Assembly (NCBI GenBank): GCA_910580155.1
Contig: CAJTWX010000074.1
Span: 1 to 6,672, forward strand
Direction: 5' to 3'
DNA: 6,672 bases
Source: an uncultured Alphaproteobacteria bacterium
GTDB taxonomy: Bacteria > Pseudomonadota > Alphaproteobacteria > RF32 > CAG-239
Shown: positions 1 through 6,532 of the stretch, one piece after another
How the letters are laid out: the number at the start of each line of letters is the position of its first letter
Position numbering within the stretch: the first letter of the stretch is position 1
The notes under the pieces: generated by a model
What the model was told of the DNA's origin: nothing
Database searches by the model: none
The model's input: the letters and a program-made list of their open reading frames with translations, nothing else
Program-made: the position numbers and the translations under genes

Positions 1-29
1 TTTCTAAATTAGAATTTATATCTCGCAAA

Positions 30-788
30 TCAAATTTGTTTCTTTTTTTCAAAGTCTTTAAGCTTGGCCTCTTCTTTTTGCCGCTCCATTTCGTTAAGAG
101 CTTTTTGTCTTATAGCTTTCTGCGCCTCAATCTCATTCCGGATTTTCTCTCTGCGCAGTTCAAGCGTTAAAAGAGTCGTACTTTTCTCAATTTCGGACAT
201 TTGGGAAAATAAATCATCATCCATCTGTGATAAAATATTATTGCCAAGATTATCAATCGGATTCGTTTTGTATTGAATAGCCTTAGGCAAATCTTCATCT
301 GTCAAAATGGGCTTATCAGCTTTTTCGGCTGTAGGCTGCTGCATATTCGGAATAACCGGAGCTGCTAGCGTGTTAATTGATTTCATTTTTAAATCAAAAT
401 CAAAGTCATCTTTAACAGGCAGAGGGGCAGGAGCTGCTTTTTCTGCCGGAGATGCAGCTACCGGCGCAACCGGAATAGCAGCCTTTGTTTCAACAGGTTG
501 CTGTTCTGCCGGTTGAACAGCTGGTTCCGCCGCATTTGTTTTATTTTCATTAACTGCTACAGCATTATCAACTTTTGCTGCATTTGGTTTTGTCGGGGAA
601 ACAAGCGTATTTGCGGCTTTTGCCATATCAGCAGAGGCGTTCCCTTTATCCGGATTCGCAACGTTAATTGGCAAAACTTCCGCATCAACAGATACTACAC
701 CGTCTTCCGCCGCATATAAAATGCCCGGATTAAGTAATAATGCTGATACAGCCAAAAACAAAAGTGTCTTTTTTTCTCTACTGAACAT
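30..788 (-). CDS. pilP: PilP-like type IVb pilus periplasmic coiled-coil protein
   Basis: Exported protein of 252 aa. Residues 1-26 form a Sec signal peptide (charged FSREKK, hydrophobic core, cleavage near ILYA/AEDG). Residues about 35-165 are Ala/Pro/Val/Lys-rich and probably disordered. Residues about 190-250 are charged and heptad-like, a likely coiled coil starting MSEIEKSTTLLTLELRREK. That segment resembles the conserved start of R64-type PilP, a short helix before a small globular domain. Here the globular domain is missing: the protein stops at KKKQI right after the coil. PilP is thought to link inner-membrane PilO with the secretin PilN in the periplasm. The start at 788 was chosen over the in-frame ATG at 803 because AGGGGA (800-795) lies 6 bases upstream and the signal peptide then begins properly. 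It overlaps pilO by 11 bases, so translation is probably coupled. The PilP name rests on operon position plus the coil motif; the family match is weaker than for its neighbours. Confidence 0.68.
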   Translation of the reverse strand: MFSREKKTLLFLAVSALLLNPGILYAAEDGVVSVDAEVLPINVANPDKGNASADMAKAANTLVSPTKPNAAKVDNAVAVNENKTNAAEPAVQPAEQQPVETKAAIPVAPVAASPAEKAAPAPLPVKDDFDFDLKMKSINTLAAPVIPNMQQPTAEKADKPILTDEDLPKAIQYKTNPIDNLGNNILSQMDDDLFSQMSEIEKSTTLLTLELRREKIRNEIEAQKAIRQKALNEMERQKEEAKLKDFEKKKQI

Positions 789-2049
789 AAATTGTCCCCT
801 CATAATTCCATACGCCTTTATTATAACGTATATTATTAACCTTAAGTCCTGAAAATTTTGTTAACAAAGGTTTCCAAACTTCAGGGTCATACTTAGAATT
901 TATTTTAAAGTTTATATATTCATAAACTTTTTTGCCTGCTTTAGCCTGTCCTTTATTTAAACTAATAGACATATTTAATGTTTGAAATAAATCATTAATC
1001 ATATTACGAAGTTCTAAAGCAGATTTTTTAGGTGCGGAAGTCACTTTCTGCACAGATTGAAATGGAATGGAAACCGTAACCGAATTCCCTCTTTCGTCAA
1101 TGGACTTATTAGCAAAAGTCAAACCGGAATAGGATAAAGACATCTCAATCCAAGACAAGCGCCCGAAATTTCTTTTCCAAGAGGTAATTGCCGAAGACTG
1201 AGAACAGGTAACGCCATCATTCACCCATCCCGGAGTCGAAATAGCAACTAGTGATAAAATAGTTTGCCGGCAATTATCCAGCATCCATACAGGGTCAACC
1301 ATAGATTCCCACGGAGCAGGAATAATTGTTTCTACTTCTTTAATAACCTTTTTTTGCGCCCTTCGGGTCACAACTCTGTTAGCACTGCTGGTGTCTGTAG
1401 AAAATAAATCCGCAACATATTTTAAAAGAAAGAGCAGGATAATCGTTGGCAAAACAATTGCCACCACAAGCTCAAACCCGCGCAGAGCGTTGATTTTCTC
1501 TAATTTGGTTTCCAGCCCGTTGGCAAATATTTCGCTGATGTCCTTATCTTCGGTTTCGTCTATTCCCCACTCTGCCGGCGCAATTTTTTTTGCCCAATCC
1601 GGCACGGAAAGCATAGACATAAATTGCTCTTTAGCGTCTTCTTCCTTAACAAAAAGTACATCGCCGTCAGAAAGGATAACATCGTTTCTGACACACAAAT
1701 ACCAATACCCCGCATCCACCTTAAAAACAGCTAAAAGCGAGGAAGCATCACTCATTGAAGTAACGGCGGTAACAGCCGCAACATTCATACCTTTGCGAAA
1801 TCCTTGTGAGGTGGACGCCAGTCCCAACTGTGGAGATTTGCCGTGCTTAACACAAAATAAATCAGCATCGGCAACACCGTTTTCTACAGCTTCTTTCGCA
1901 TCCAAAAACGGTGCATCAACATTCTGTAAACTTTCCCAAAAGATGCTTGCACCATACGTTATGCCGTCCACAGTAAAACTGGCAGCCCATTCTTTGCTGT
2001 TGTCTTCTTTTGAATCGTCTAATGTTGCGTAATCATCTTTTTCAGCCAC
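778..2049 (-). CDS. pilO: PilO-family pilin accessory protein, inner membrane
   Basis: Protein of 423 aa, close to R64 PilO in length. Residues 1-190 form a cytoplasmic domain with the family pattern: GxxFW near 33-38, GLASTSQGFRKG at 76-87, an Ala-rich AAVTAV stretch, then GYWYLCVRNDVILSDGDVLF at 114-133. One transmembrane helix spans about 193-212 (VVAIVLPTIILLFLLKYVA). The periplasmic part contains PAPWE (244-248), a Cys pair C260/C281 flanking GW (274-275) that could form a disulfide, and a C-terminal strand-rich domain ending VWNYEGTIYV, as is usual for the family. PilO is an inner-membrane part of the type IVb pilus basal body, expected to contact the ATPase/platform inside and PilP outside. 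The start is GTG at 2049, backed by AAGGAG at 2061-2056, 6 bases upstream; those bases include two bases of the pilN stop codon (TAA, 2062-2060). The neighbours on both sides agree with the call. Confidence 0.87.
   Translation of the reverse strand: MAEKDDYATLDDSKEDNSKEWAASFTVDGITYGASIFWESLQNVDAPFLDAKEAVENGVADADLFCVKHGKSPQLGLASTSQGFRKGMNVAAVTAVTSMSDASSLLAVFKVDAGYWYLCVRNDVILSDGDVLFVKEEDAKEQFMSMLSVPDWAKKIAPAEWGIDETEDKDISEIFANGLETKLEKINALRGFELVVAIVLPTIILLFLLKYVADLFSTDTSSANRVVTRRAQKKVIKEVETIIPAPWESMVDPVWMLDNCRQTILSLVAISTPGWVNDGVTCSQSSAITSWKRNFGRLSWIEMSLSYSGLTFANKSIDERGNSVTVSIPFQSVQKVTSAPKKSALELRNMINDLFQTLNMSISLNKGQAKAGKKVYEYINFKINSKYDPEVWKPLLTKFSGLKVNNIRYNKGVWNYEGTIYVQ
795..800 (-). promoter_or_regulatory. 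Ribosome binding site of pilP inside the pilO coding end
   Basis: AGGGGA lies 6 bases before the ATG at 788 and inside the last codons of pilO. It fixes the pilP start at 788 rather than at the ATG at 803, which precedes this site. It implies that ribosomes finishing pilO help start pilP. Confidence 0.75.
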
Positions 2050-2055
2050 GGCCTA

Positions 2056-2061
2056 CTCCTT
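2056..2061 (-). promoter_or_regulatory. Ribosome binding site of pilO overlapping the pilN stop
   Basis: AAGGAG lies 6 bases before the GTG start at 2049, and its first two bases belong to the pilN TAA stop (2062-2060). The strong site compensates for the weaker GTG start codon and suggests termination-reinitiation coupling. Confidence 0.8.
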
Positions 2062-3661
2062 AAAATTTCATACGGGACTCAGGTAATAACGGAGATTCCA
2101 ATACAACCGGCGTTAACAAAATAACAACAATTGTACGAGATTTATCTTGCGATTGTTTACCGCCTAAAATATTATTATTAACAGCGCCTAAACCTTCTTT
2201 CTGGCTCTTGGTCTCAACACGTTCATAACCGGAAAGCACCAGAGTTTCGCCAGATTTCAACGCAACTTCTTGCGAGAAACCGCGCTCTTCGGTAATCGGA
2301 TTTTGGATATATCCGGATTCCTCTGACTGGTCTAAATTAACATTTTCTAAAGCTAATAAATCAGACAAACTCAAACTAAACAGCATCATAAGTCTGCCGT
2401 GATCCATAATTCTCGGCAAAACGTCTAATGTGAAACCCGTTTCAATCTCTTCTGTTTCAACAGTAATGTCATAACTTTGTTCACCGCCGACTGTACCATT
2501 ATTTGTTTTGGTATATTCCGAAATGTAATTTTGCTTTTTAATAACCTGAATTGGCGCCGGCTTGTTATTCATCGTTGTAACTGTACCACTGGTAACAAGC
2601 GTTGTTGTTCCTTGTGTGGCCAAAGCTTGCATCGCTGCATTGATGGTAACTTCGCCGCTTAAAATCTTCATAGAAAGACCGCTGTTGCCGTCAGCCAATC
2701 CTCCGGGACCGTTTGCTCCGATTAAAGATATATTGCCGCCATTTTGTGTCCTGTCTTTAAAAGCTGCATCAAGGTCGAAACCGAAACCGTGCCGTTCATC
2801 AACTTCAACTTGCAATACTTTAACGCTGATTGCAACCTGTCGTGAAAGACGGACATTTTGCTCGTGTACAAACTTGGCAACTTTCTTTATTTCCGTCGGA
2901 GTCGCCGTAATGGTTAATGTACCGTTCATCGGGTCGGTAATCAGACTGGATCCTTGGCCTAACATAGATTTCACGGCAGTTACAATATTACCCCAAAGGT
3001 CAATACCCGAAACACCGCTTGAAATGCTGCCGCCGCCCTTGGAACTGCTGACGCTGGAAGTCATTGACGGTTTTGTTGGTAAAGTATAAAGTGTAAATGT
3101 TTTGGTGGTATATTTATAAATATAAATTTCTCCGTGTTCATATTTCCACCAAACCCCGAAATAAGAACAAACTTCATCCAATAATCCACTTAAAGAACCT
3201 TTATAAGATACGAGCATACGAGAAGTATCAGACCACTTCGCACCAACTTTATTTACAGCAGGGGCGTTTCTGTCCGCTGCTGCTTTGGCAGCACTTTCTA
3301 GCTGTGGTGCAAAACGCATCTTAATAGATGTAATCTGGCTAATCATATTACCGATTTCATATAGTGTAATCGGACGGTTGCTGATAAGTGTTACACCATC
3401 AGAAGTCTCCAGATAACTGGGAAGGGGTTTGTCGCCTTCATACTCAATTTCACTTGTATCGCCCAGCCAAATATCATCTTTAATGCGGATAACATCAGTA
3501 TCAGCCGGTGCTTGCGGTGCTTTGGCATCCTCTTTATATCTGATTGTCGCGTCAACATCGCGTTCAATAGCCGCGTCATAGTCTGTTGGCAGAGAGCAGG
3601 ATGCAACTCCTAAAAGTAACAGTCCGGCAAATCCGATTAAAAATTTTCTATTAGTATGCAT
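2060..3661 (-). CDS. pilN: PilN-family type IVb pilus secretin (outer-membrane lipoprotein)
   Basis: Secretin of 533 aa. A lipoprotein signal peptide ends in lipobox VASC, with Cys22 the probable lipidation site, as in R64 PilN and BfpB. Residues about 90-182 form an N0/STN-like domain (ISNRPITLYEIGNMISQIT ... GSLSGLLDEVCSYFGVWW). A Gly/Ser linker follows. Residues about 236-275 look like a short N1/KH-type fold with DPMNGTLTITATP. Residues about 276-522 are the secretin core: VAISVKVLQVEV, ATQGTTTLVTSG, ETGFTLDVLPRI and GFSQEVALKSGETLVLSGYE, ending TIVVILLTPVVLE. It forms the multimeric outer-membrane gate through which the pilus emerges. No separate C-terminal pilotin-binding domain is visible; the lipid may do the targeting. 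The start at ATG 3661 was chosen because GGAG (3672-3669) lies 7 bases upstream; the longer TTG-started frame from 3685 has no ribosome site. It overlaps the upstream lipoprotein gene by 11 bases. Confidence 0.93.
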   Translation of the reverse strand: MHTNRKFLIGFAGLLLLGVASCSLPTDYDAAIERDVDATIRYKEDAKAPQAPADTDVIRIKDDIWLGDTSEIEYEGDKPLPSYLETSDGVTLISNRPITLYEIGNMISQITSIKMRFAPQLESAAKAAADRNAPAVNKVGAKWSDTSRMLVSYKGSLSGLLDEVCSYFGVWWKYEHGEIYIYKYTTKTFTLYTLPTKPSMTSSVSSSKGGGSISSGVSGIDLWGNIVTAVKSMLGQGSSLITDPMNGTLTITATPTEIKKVAKFVHEQNVRLSRQVAISVKVLQVEVDERHGFGFDLDAAFKDRTQNGGNISLIGANGPGGLADGNSGLSMKILSGEVTINAAMQALATQGTTTLVTSGTVTTMNNKPAPIQVIKKQNYISEYTKTNNGTVGGEQSYDITVETEEIETGFTLDVLPRIMDHGRLMMLFSLSLSDLLALENVNLDQSEESGYIQNPITEERGFSQEVALKSGETLVLSGYERVETKSQKEGLGAVNNNILGGKQSQDKSRTIVVILLTPVVLESPLLPESRMKF

Positions 3662-4841
3662 TCTCATTCTCCATTGTTTCAACAACGATTACACGGTTAC
3701 CTTTATAATATGTAGCAATCGGGGCAGGTCTGGCTCTGGCAAATGCGCGGACTAATGCCGAACTGACATCAGCAAATTTACCCTTAAACATCACACCGGC
3801 GCTCAAGATATAATTGCGATTTGTCTGCCAAAGCAATTTCCAACCGGCCATCGCGCTCCATTTTGTAAGCAGTTCGCGCAGATTCTCACCTTCCTCTGCC
3901 TCCCAGGTTAAGACGGTGTCATCGCTAATCCGAATTTCGCTGATATCAATATCCGCAACGTTTCTCTCATCATCCCCTACTTCGGTAAAACTGATTTCTT
4001 CTTCATCCGGCTGAATGTAATCGGCAATATCAAAAGACTCTTCCGTAAATTCAGAAGTAATAACATTATTGTCTGCGTTTACAATATCTTCACACTCTTC
4101 GTCGCAAACAGTTTTGTATTGTTGCGGGCGACTTTCGCAGTTAAAGCCAGTGCTGTCACAAACGGATGTAGAGGTTGCTGTGTCAATGGTCGTTTTCGTG
4201 CAGGTACTGCCTTGACAAACCATCTCATATGGCTGTCCTCTGGTGCAATTGCCATCTTCACATACGACTTCGTATGAGTATCTTTGCTTAGATGTCGGTT
4301 CCTGTATAGCTTGTTTTAAGTTATTAGACTGCCCGAGTTTTTCTGTAGGAACTTGCGGTGCTGTACGATAAGTCACAGGCTGACTTTCAACCTCTTTTGT
4401 TGCAGTTCTTTTGAAAACGCCATCATTATTTTTTTGAGGTGTCGGATAAGAAAACATTTGCGGATTTTGGTGTGACACGTTATGAGGTCTTTTTTCCGGA
4501 GCAATCGGCGTTGCTTTTACAACGTCATCTTCTACTGTCGGACGGATTGAGGCTGTTAAATTATTACCGGTTCCTGCTTGGGTATATAGATGATCACGCC
4601 GCGTCCTCTCCCCATATTCCCTGAAGTCCGCCTCTGTTCTTGTGTAGTTTACTAAAGCATTCTCATTGCAGCTGATACCGTCAACGCCGCATTTGTTGCG
4701 CGGGTTGGTAGTTGCATCAATTACTGCTGCATCTTCATCCGAGATGAATATTTCCTCAGGGGTGTTATATGAGTGGTTGCTGCACGCGGATATGCCGCAA
4801 ACACAAGATATACAAAACGGTAATAAAAAAATCTTTCTCAT
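3651..4841 (-). CDS. pilL: TcpQ-domain (PilL-type) type IVb pilus lipoprotein with Cys-pair repeats
   Basis: Lipoprotein of 396 aa. The signal peptide ends in lipobox ISAC, with Cys20 the lipidation site. Residues 21-185 are polar and low in structure. Residues about 187-251 hold four Cys-pair modules: C194/C199, C209/C214, C228/C235 and C246/C250; another pair, C51/C58, lies near the N terminus. An acidic stretch follows. Residues about 309-388 match the TcpQ domain: VLTWEAEEGENLRELLTKW, AGWKLLW, YILSAGVMFKGKF and GNRVIVVE. TcpQ-type proteins bind and stabilise the secretin (TcpC in Vibrio); in R64 PilL this domain is C-terminal. Placement just before the secretin gene supports the role. The start at 4841 was chosen over an ATG at 4871 because it gives a standard lipoprotein signal, has AGG at 4851-4849, and lies downstream of the candidate promoter. 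The symbol pilL follows domain and position; sequence outside the TcpQ domain is not recognisably R64 PilL. Confidence 0.84.
   Translation of the reverse strand: MRKIFLLPFCISCVCGISACSNHSYNTPEEIFISDEDAAVIDATTNPRNKCGVDGISCNENALVNYTRTEADFREYGERTRRDHLYTQAGTGNNLTASIRPTVEDDVVKATPIAPEKRPHNVSHQNPQMFSYPTPQKNNDGVFKRTATKEVESQPVTYRTAPQVPTEKLGQSNNLKQAIQEPTSKQRYSYEVVCEDGNCTRGQPYEMVCQGSTCTKTTIDTATSTSVCDSTGFNCESRPQQYKTVCDEECEDIVNADNNVITSEFTEESFDIADYIQPDEEEISFTEVGDDERNVADIDISEIRISDDTVLTWEAEEGENLRELLTKWSAMAGWKLLWQTNRNYILSAGVMFKGKFADVSSALVRAFARARPAPIATYYKGNRVIVVETMENENAY
3669..3672 (-). promoter_or_regulatory. Ribosome binding site of pilN inside the TcpQ lipoprotein gene
   Basis: GGAG lies 7 bases before ATG 3661 and within the last codons of the upstream gene. 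The nearer ATG at 3667 is only one base past GGAGA, too close to use. This sets the secretin start and the 11-base overlap. Confidence 0.65.
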
Positions 4842-4854
4842 AATTTGACCTATC
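4842..4854 (-). promoter_or_regulatory. Ribosome binding site deciding the start of the TcpQ lipoprotein
   Basis: TAGGT sits 7 bases (counted from AGG) before the ATG at 4841. The alternative ATG at 4871 has only GGA directly touching it, which is too close to work as a Shine-Dalgarno. The choice gives a normal lipoprotein signal starting MRKIF. Confidence 0.5.
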
Positions 4855-4874
4855 GTTAAATCTAATCTCATTCC

Positions 4875-4903
4875 ACAATAAATGTTAAAATTTAATTATT
4901 CAA
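4875..4903 (-). promoter_or_regulatory. Candidate sigma-70-like promoter for the pilL-pilN-pilO-pilP run
   Basis: On the minus strand TTGAAT (4903-4898) and TATTGT (4880-4875) are separated by exactly 17 bases, each matching 4 of 6 consensus positions. Initiation would fall near 4868, about 27 bases before the chosen ATG at 4841 and too close to the ATG at 4871 for that one to be used. The region is very AT-rich, so chance matches are common. The call is tentative. Confidence 0.35.
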
Positions 4904-4916
4904 GCTTAACACTTTA

Positions 4917-4947
4917 TTTATAAAACGTTTTGTGAAACTTTTATAAA
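4917..4947. repeat. AT-rich inverted repeat (hairpin) between OmpA-like gene and pilus genes
   Basis: TTTATAAAA (4917-4925) and TTTTATAAA (4939-4947) are perfect reverse complements. Inside them GTTT (4927-4930) pairs with AAAC (4935-4938) around a TGTG loop, leaving only C4926 unpaired, so about 13 base pairs can form. It lies 20 bases after the stop of the OmpA-like gene. It is too AT-rich and lacks a clean T-run to be called an intrinsic terminator with confidence. It could be a weak terminator, an RNA end-stabilising hairpin or a protein-binding site. Confidence 0.5.
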
Positions 4948-4966
4948 ATACTTGGCTTAAAGAATC

Positions 4967-6250
4967 TTATTTTAGTTTTAAAGTCCTTATAATAAAAGCA
5001 TTCGGCTCGGTTAATGAAAAGACAGTGTCTATTTTTTTGAAATCTACACCGTTGTTCATAAAAATAGTGTACAGCAGGTTTAGGCGCTTTTTTTGCAGTT
5101 CGGTTGAAGCGGAGGCGTCTAATCGAACTTGTAAATATGTATCTTCATTTTGTGCTGCTTCGGAAAAGGCTTTCAGCCAGCGTAAGGTTTGTCCGGAAAT
5201 TTCGGCTCTCTCGGGTTGGAAAGAAAGCTTTAATTCGGATGGTATGATTGCGTTGTTTTTGTGTGCCGCACTTGTTTCTTGTAGTGTTTTGTAAAAGTTT
5301 ACAAACTCGTTGTTGCTGGAGGGGCGTGTTTGAGACTGGGGAGTTTTCCCTTGACTGCTGTAAGACGGGGTTGATTTAACGGGTGCTTCGGATTTGGCGC
5401 TTCCGTCTGAAGAAAACCACGAAGATATACTGTTAAGTAATCCTTTGGAGCTGTTGTCCTTTTCTGCTGTCTGAGAGGGGGCTTTCGGGACAATTTTTAA
5501 ATTATCACTGGTTGGGGTAGCTGGTAAAACGGCTTTCTGAAGGGGCGGCTGTTTTGGGGCAGAGGTTGATGTCTGTTTTGTCTTTTTAATAAAAGTGGGG
5601 ACAAGGTTTTCATCGTTAAGTATTTCTGAAGGGATTGGAAAAAGCAGACTTGATTTGATTTTTTCGGCTACTTTATATGACGTTTCCTCATTGTTCTCTA
5701 GTGTCAAAATGAAATTGTCTGCTAGCTTGGGGAGTTCCTTTGTGGTGCTGAGGTCTTCTAAAAGCTGTTTGTTTTTAATGTGTTTGCTGCCCTTGGCAAC
5801 AATCCACGGGGTGTCTGCGGAAAAATCGTTACTATCACTAATTTGTGTTGGTAACATTGCGGAAATTTCTTCGTCATCAAGATGGATAATTTCCGCTTGT
5901 TTGGCGCTGTCGGTGGTATCGTCAAACTCAATAGGGATAATTCCGTCAATATTGATGCTTAGAATTTCATCATCTTCGGGTGCGTTAATGTAAGATTCAG
6001 CTGTTTGTATTTTCTGTATTTCAACTGGCTGGCTTTGGGTGGAAACGGAAGTTTTTTGTATATTGGCAAAAATATTGACAGGAACAGTATTGCTATTTTC
6101 CGGTTTTGCTTTAAACAAATCTATTCGGATATCTTTGTCTAAAGGTTGTAAAAACTTGTTGGGAACAGAAGAATAAAATAACTGCCCGTATGCTGACATA
6201 CTGGCTAAAGAAAGGCTAAACCCTAATATAAAACTCCTGACACCTTGCAT
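4967..6250 (-). CDS. Secreted OmpA-like protein with long Pro/Ser/Thr linker, first gene of pilus cluster
   Basis: Protein of 427 aa, not assigned to a named gene. Residues 1-22 form a Sec signal peptide (MQGVRSFILGFSLSLAS, cleavage near AYG/QLF); there is no lipobox. Residues 23-225 are acidic with scattered hydrophobic strands and no family I recognise. Residues about 230-315 are rich in Pro, Ser, Thr, Gln and Lys, probably a flexible spacer. Residues about 336-427 look like a divergent OmpA C-terminal peptidoglycan-binding fold: LKLSFQPERAEISGQTLRWL, then LQVRLDAS, then LQKKRLNLLYTIFMNNGVDF and a final strand FIIRTLKL. The usual Asp and Arg that hold the diaminopimelate are only partly recognisable, so binding is unproven. 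The start at 6250 is preferred over the ATG at 6304, which lacks a ribosome site and would make an overlong signal peptide; GAGGAT lies upstream of 6250 but about 12 bases away, so the start is less certain. It may anchor the pilus machine to the cell wall (inference from fold and position). Confidence 0.72.
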   Translation of the reverse strand: MQGVRSFILGFSLSLASMSAYGQLFYSSVPNKFLQPLDKDIRIDLFKAKPENSNTVPVNIFANIQKTSVSTQSQPVEIQKIQTAESYINAPEDDEILSINIDGIIPIEFDDTTDSAKQAEIIHLDDEEISAMLPTQISDSNDFSADTPWIVAKGSKHIKNKQLLEDLSTTKELPKLADNFILTLENNEETSYKVAEKIKSSLLFPIPSEILNDENLVPTFIKKTKQTSTSAPKQPPLQKAVLPATPTSDNLKIVPKAPSQTAEKDNSSKGLLNSISSWFSSDGSAKSEAPVKSTPSYSSQGKTPQSQTRPSSNNEFVNFYKTLQETSAAHKNNAIIPSELKLSFQPERAEISGQTLRWLKAFSEAAQNEDTYLQVRLDASASTELQKKRLNLLYTIFMNNGVDFKKIDTVFSLTEPNAFIIRTLKLK

Positions 6251-6349
6251 AGGCGGATAAATCCTCAAATCCCACAAATTAAATATTAACCATATTTTAA
6301 ACATTATTCAAACGCATTAGCAAGCATATTTATAAACTAATAACAACAA

Positions 6350-6396
6350 AATCGTATAGGGGCAGTGTTAGGGGTAAAATCTGTGCAAATACGATT
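6350..6396. repeat. Inverted repeat AATCGTAT/ATACGATT enclosing a TAGGGG direct repeat
   Basis: AATCGTAT (6350-6357) and ATACGATT (6389-6396) are perfect reverse complements 31 bases apart. Between them TAGGGG occurs twice (6357-6362 and 6369-6374), starts 12 bases apart, an uncommon G-rich patch in AT-rich DNA. A third TACGAT (6491-6496) abuts the -10 box of the plus-strand promoter. The block lies in the divergent intergenic region 6251-6532, so it may be an operator controlling one or both directions. Function is inferred from position only; the arms are short enough to occur by chance. Confidence 0.35.
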
Positions 6397-6472
6397 GTGA
6401 AGTTTTTGTTACAAGATAATGAAAATGTATGAAAACAATGGGTTAATGTATTTTGGAAAGAGCTTGAAAATC

Positions 6473-6501
6473 TTGATTTTTTTGAAAAATTACGATATAG
6501 T
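6473..6501 (+). promoter_or_regulatory. Sigma-70-like promoter of the divergent small exported-protein gene
   Basis: TTGATT (6473-6478) and TATAGT (6496-6501) are separated by exactly 17 bases, matching 4 and 5 of 6 consensus positions. Initiation near 6508 would leave a leader of about 25 bases before the ATG at 6533. Agreement with the strong Shine-Dalgarno further down makes this the best promoter in the window. Confidence 0.6.
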
Positions 6502-6520
6502 AAATGTGTGTAATGAATTT

Positions 6521-6525
6521 AGGAG
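6521..6525 (+). promoter_or_regulatory. Ribosome binding site AGGAG
   Basis: AGGAG lies 7 bases before the ATG at 6533 and decides that start against in-frame upstream ATGs at 6419, 6425 and 6446, which precede the promoter. Confidence 0.8.
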
Positions 6526-6532
6526 AACTGAA

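Noticed and set aside
1391..2032. Plus-strand open frame of 213 codons opposite pilO
   Set aside because: Ser-rich, no domain pattern, and lies wholly antisense to the well-supported PilO gene; a shadow frame.
2562..3089. Plus-strand open frame of 175 codons opposite pilN
   Set aside because: Antisense to the secretin core, Cys/Pro/Leu-rich composition and no recognisable family.
3662..3685. Longer secretin N-terminus from TTG 3685
   Set aside because: No ribosome site, and it would place extra residues before a complete lipoprotein signal; ATG 3661 has GGAG at 7 bases.
4917..4947. Intrinsic terminator after the OmpA-like gene
   Set aside because: The stem is nearly all A/T with no clean T-run after it; kept only as an inverted repeat.
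5595..5993. Plus-strand open frame of 132 codons opposite the OmpA-like gene
   Set aside because: Hydrophobic, Ser/Leu-rich mirror of an acidic coding region; no domain evidence.
6251..6304. Longer OmpA-like N-terminus from ATG 6304
   Set aside because: No Shine-Dalgarno, and it adds 18 residues before a normal signal peptide; not fully excluded because the site for 6250 is also imperfect.
6419..6532. In-frame upstream extension of the plus-strand exported protein from ATG 6419
   Set aside because: The frame is open, but it has no ribosome site, would bury the signal peptide, and covers the promoter that fits the start at 6533.
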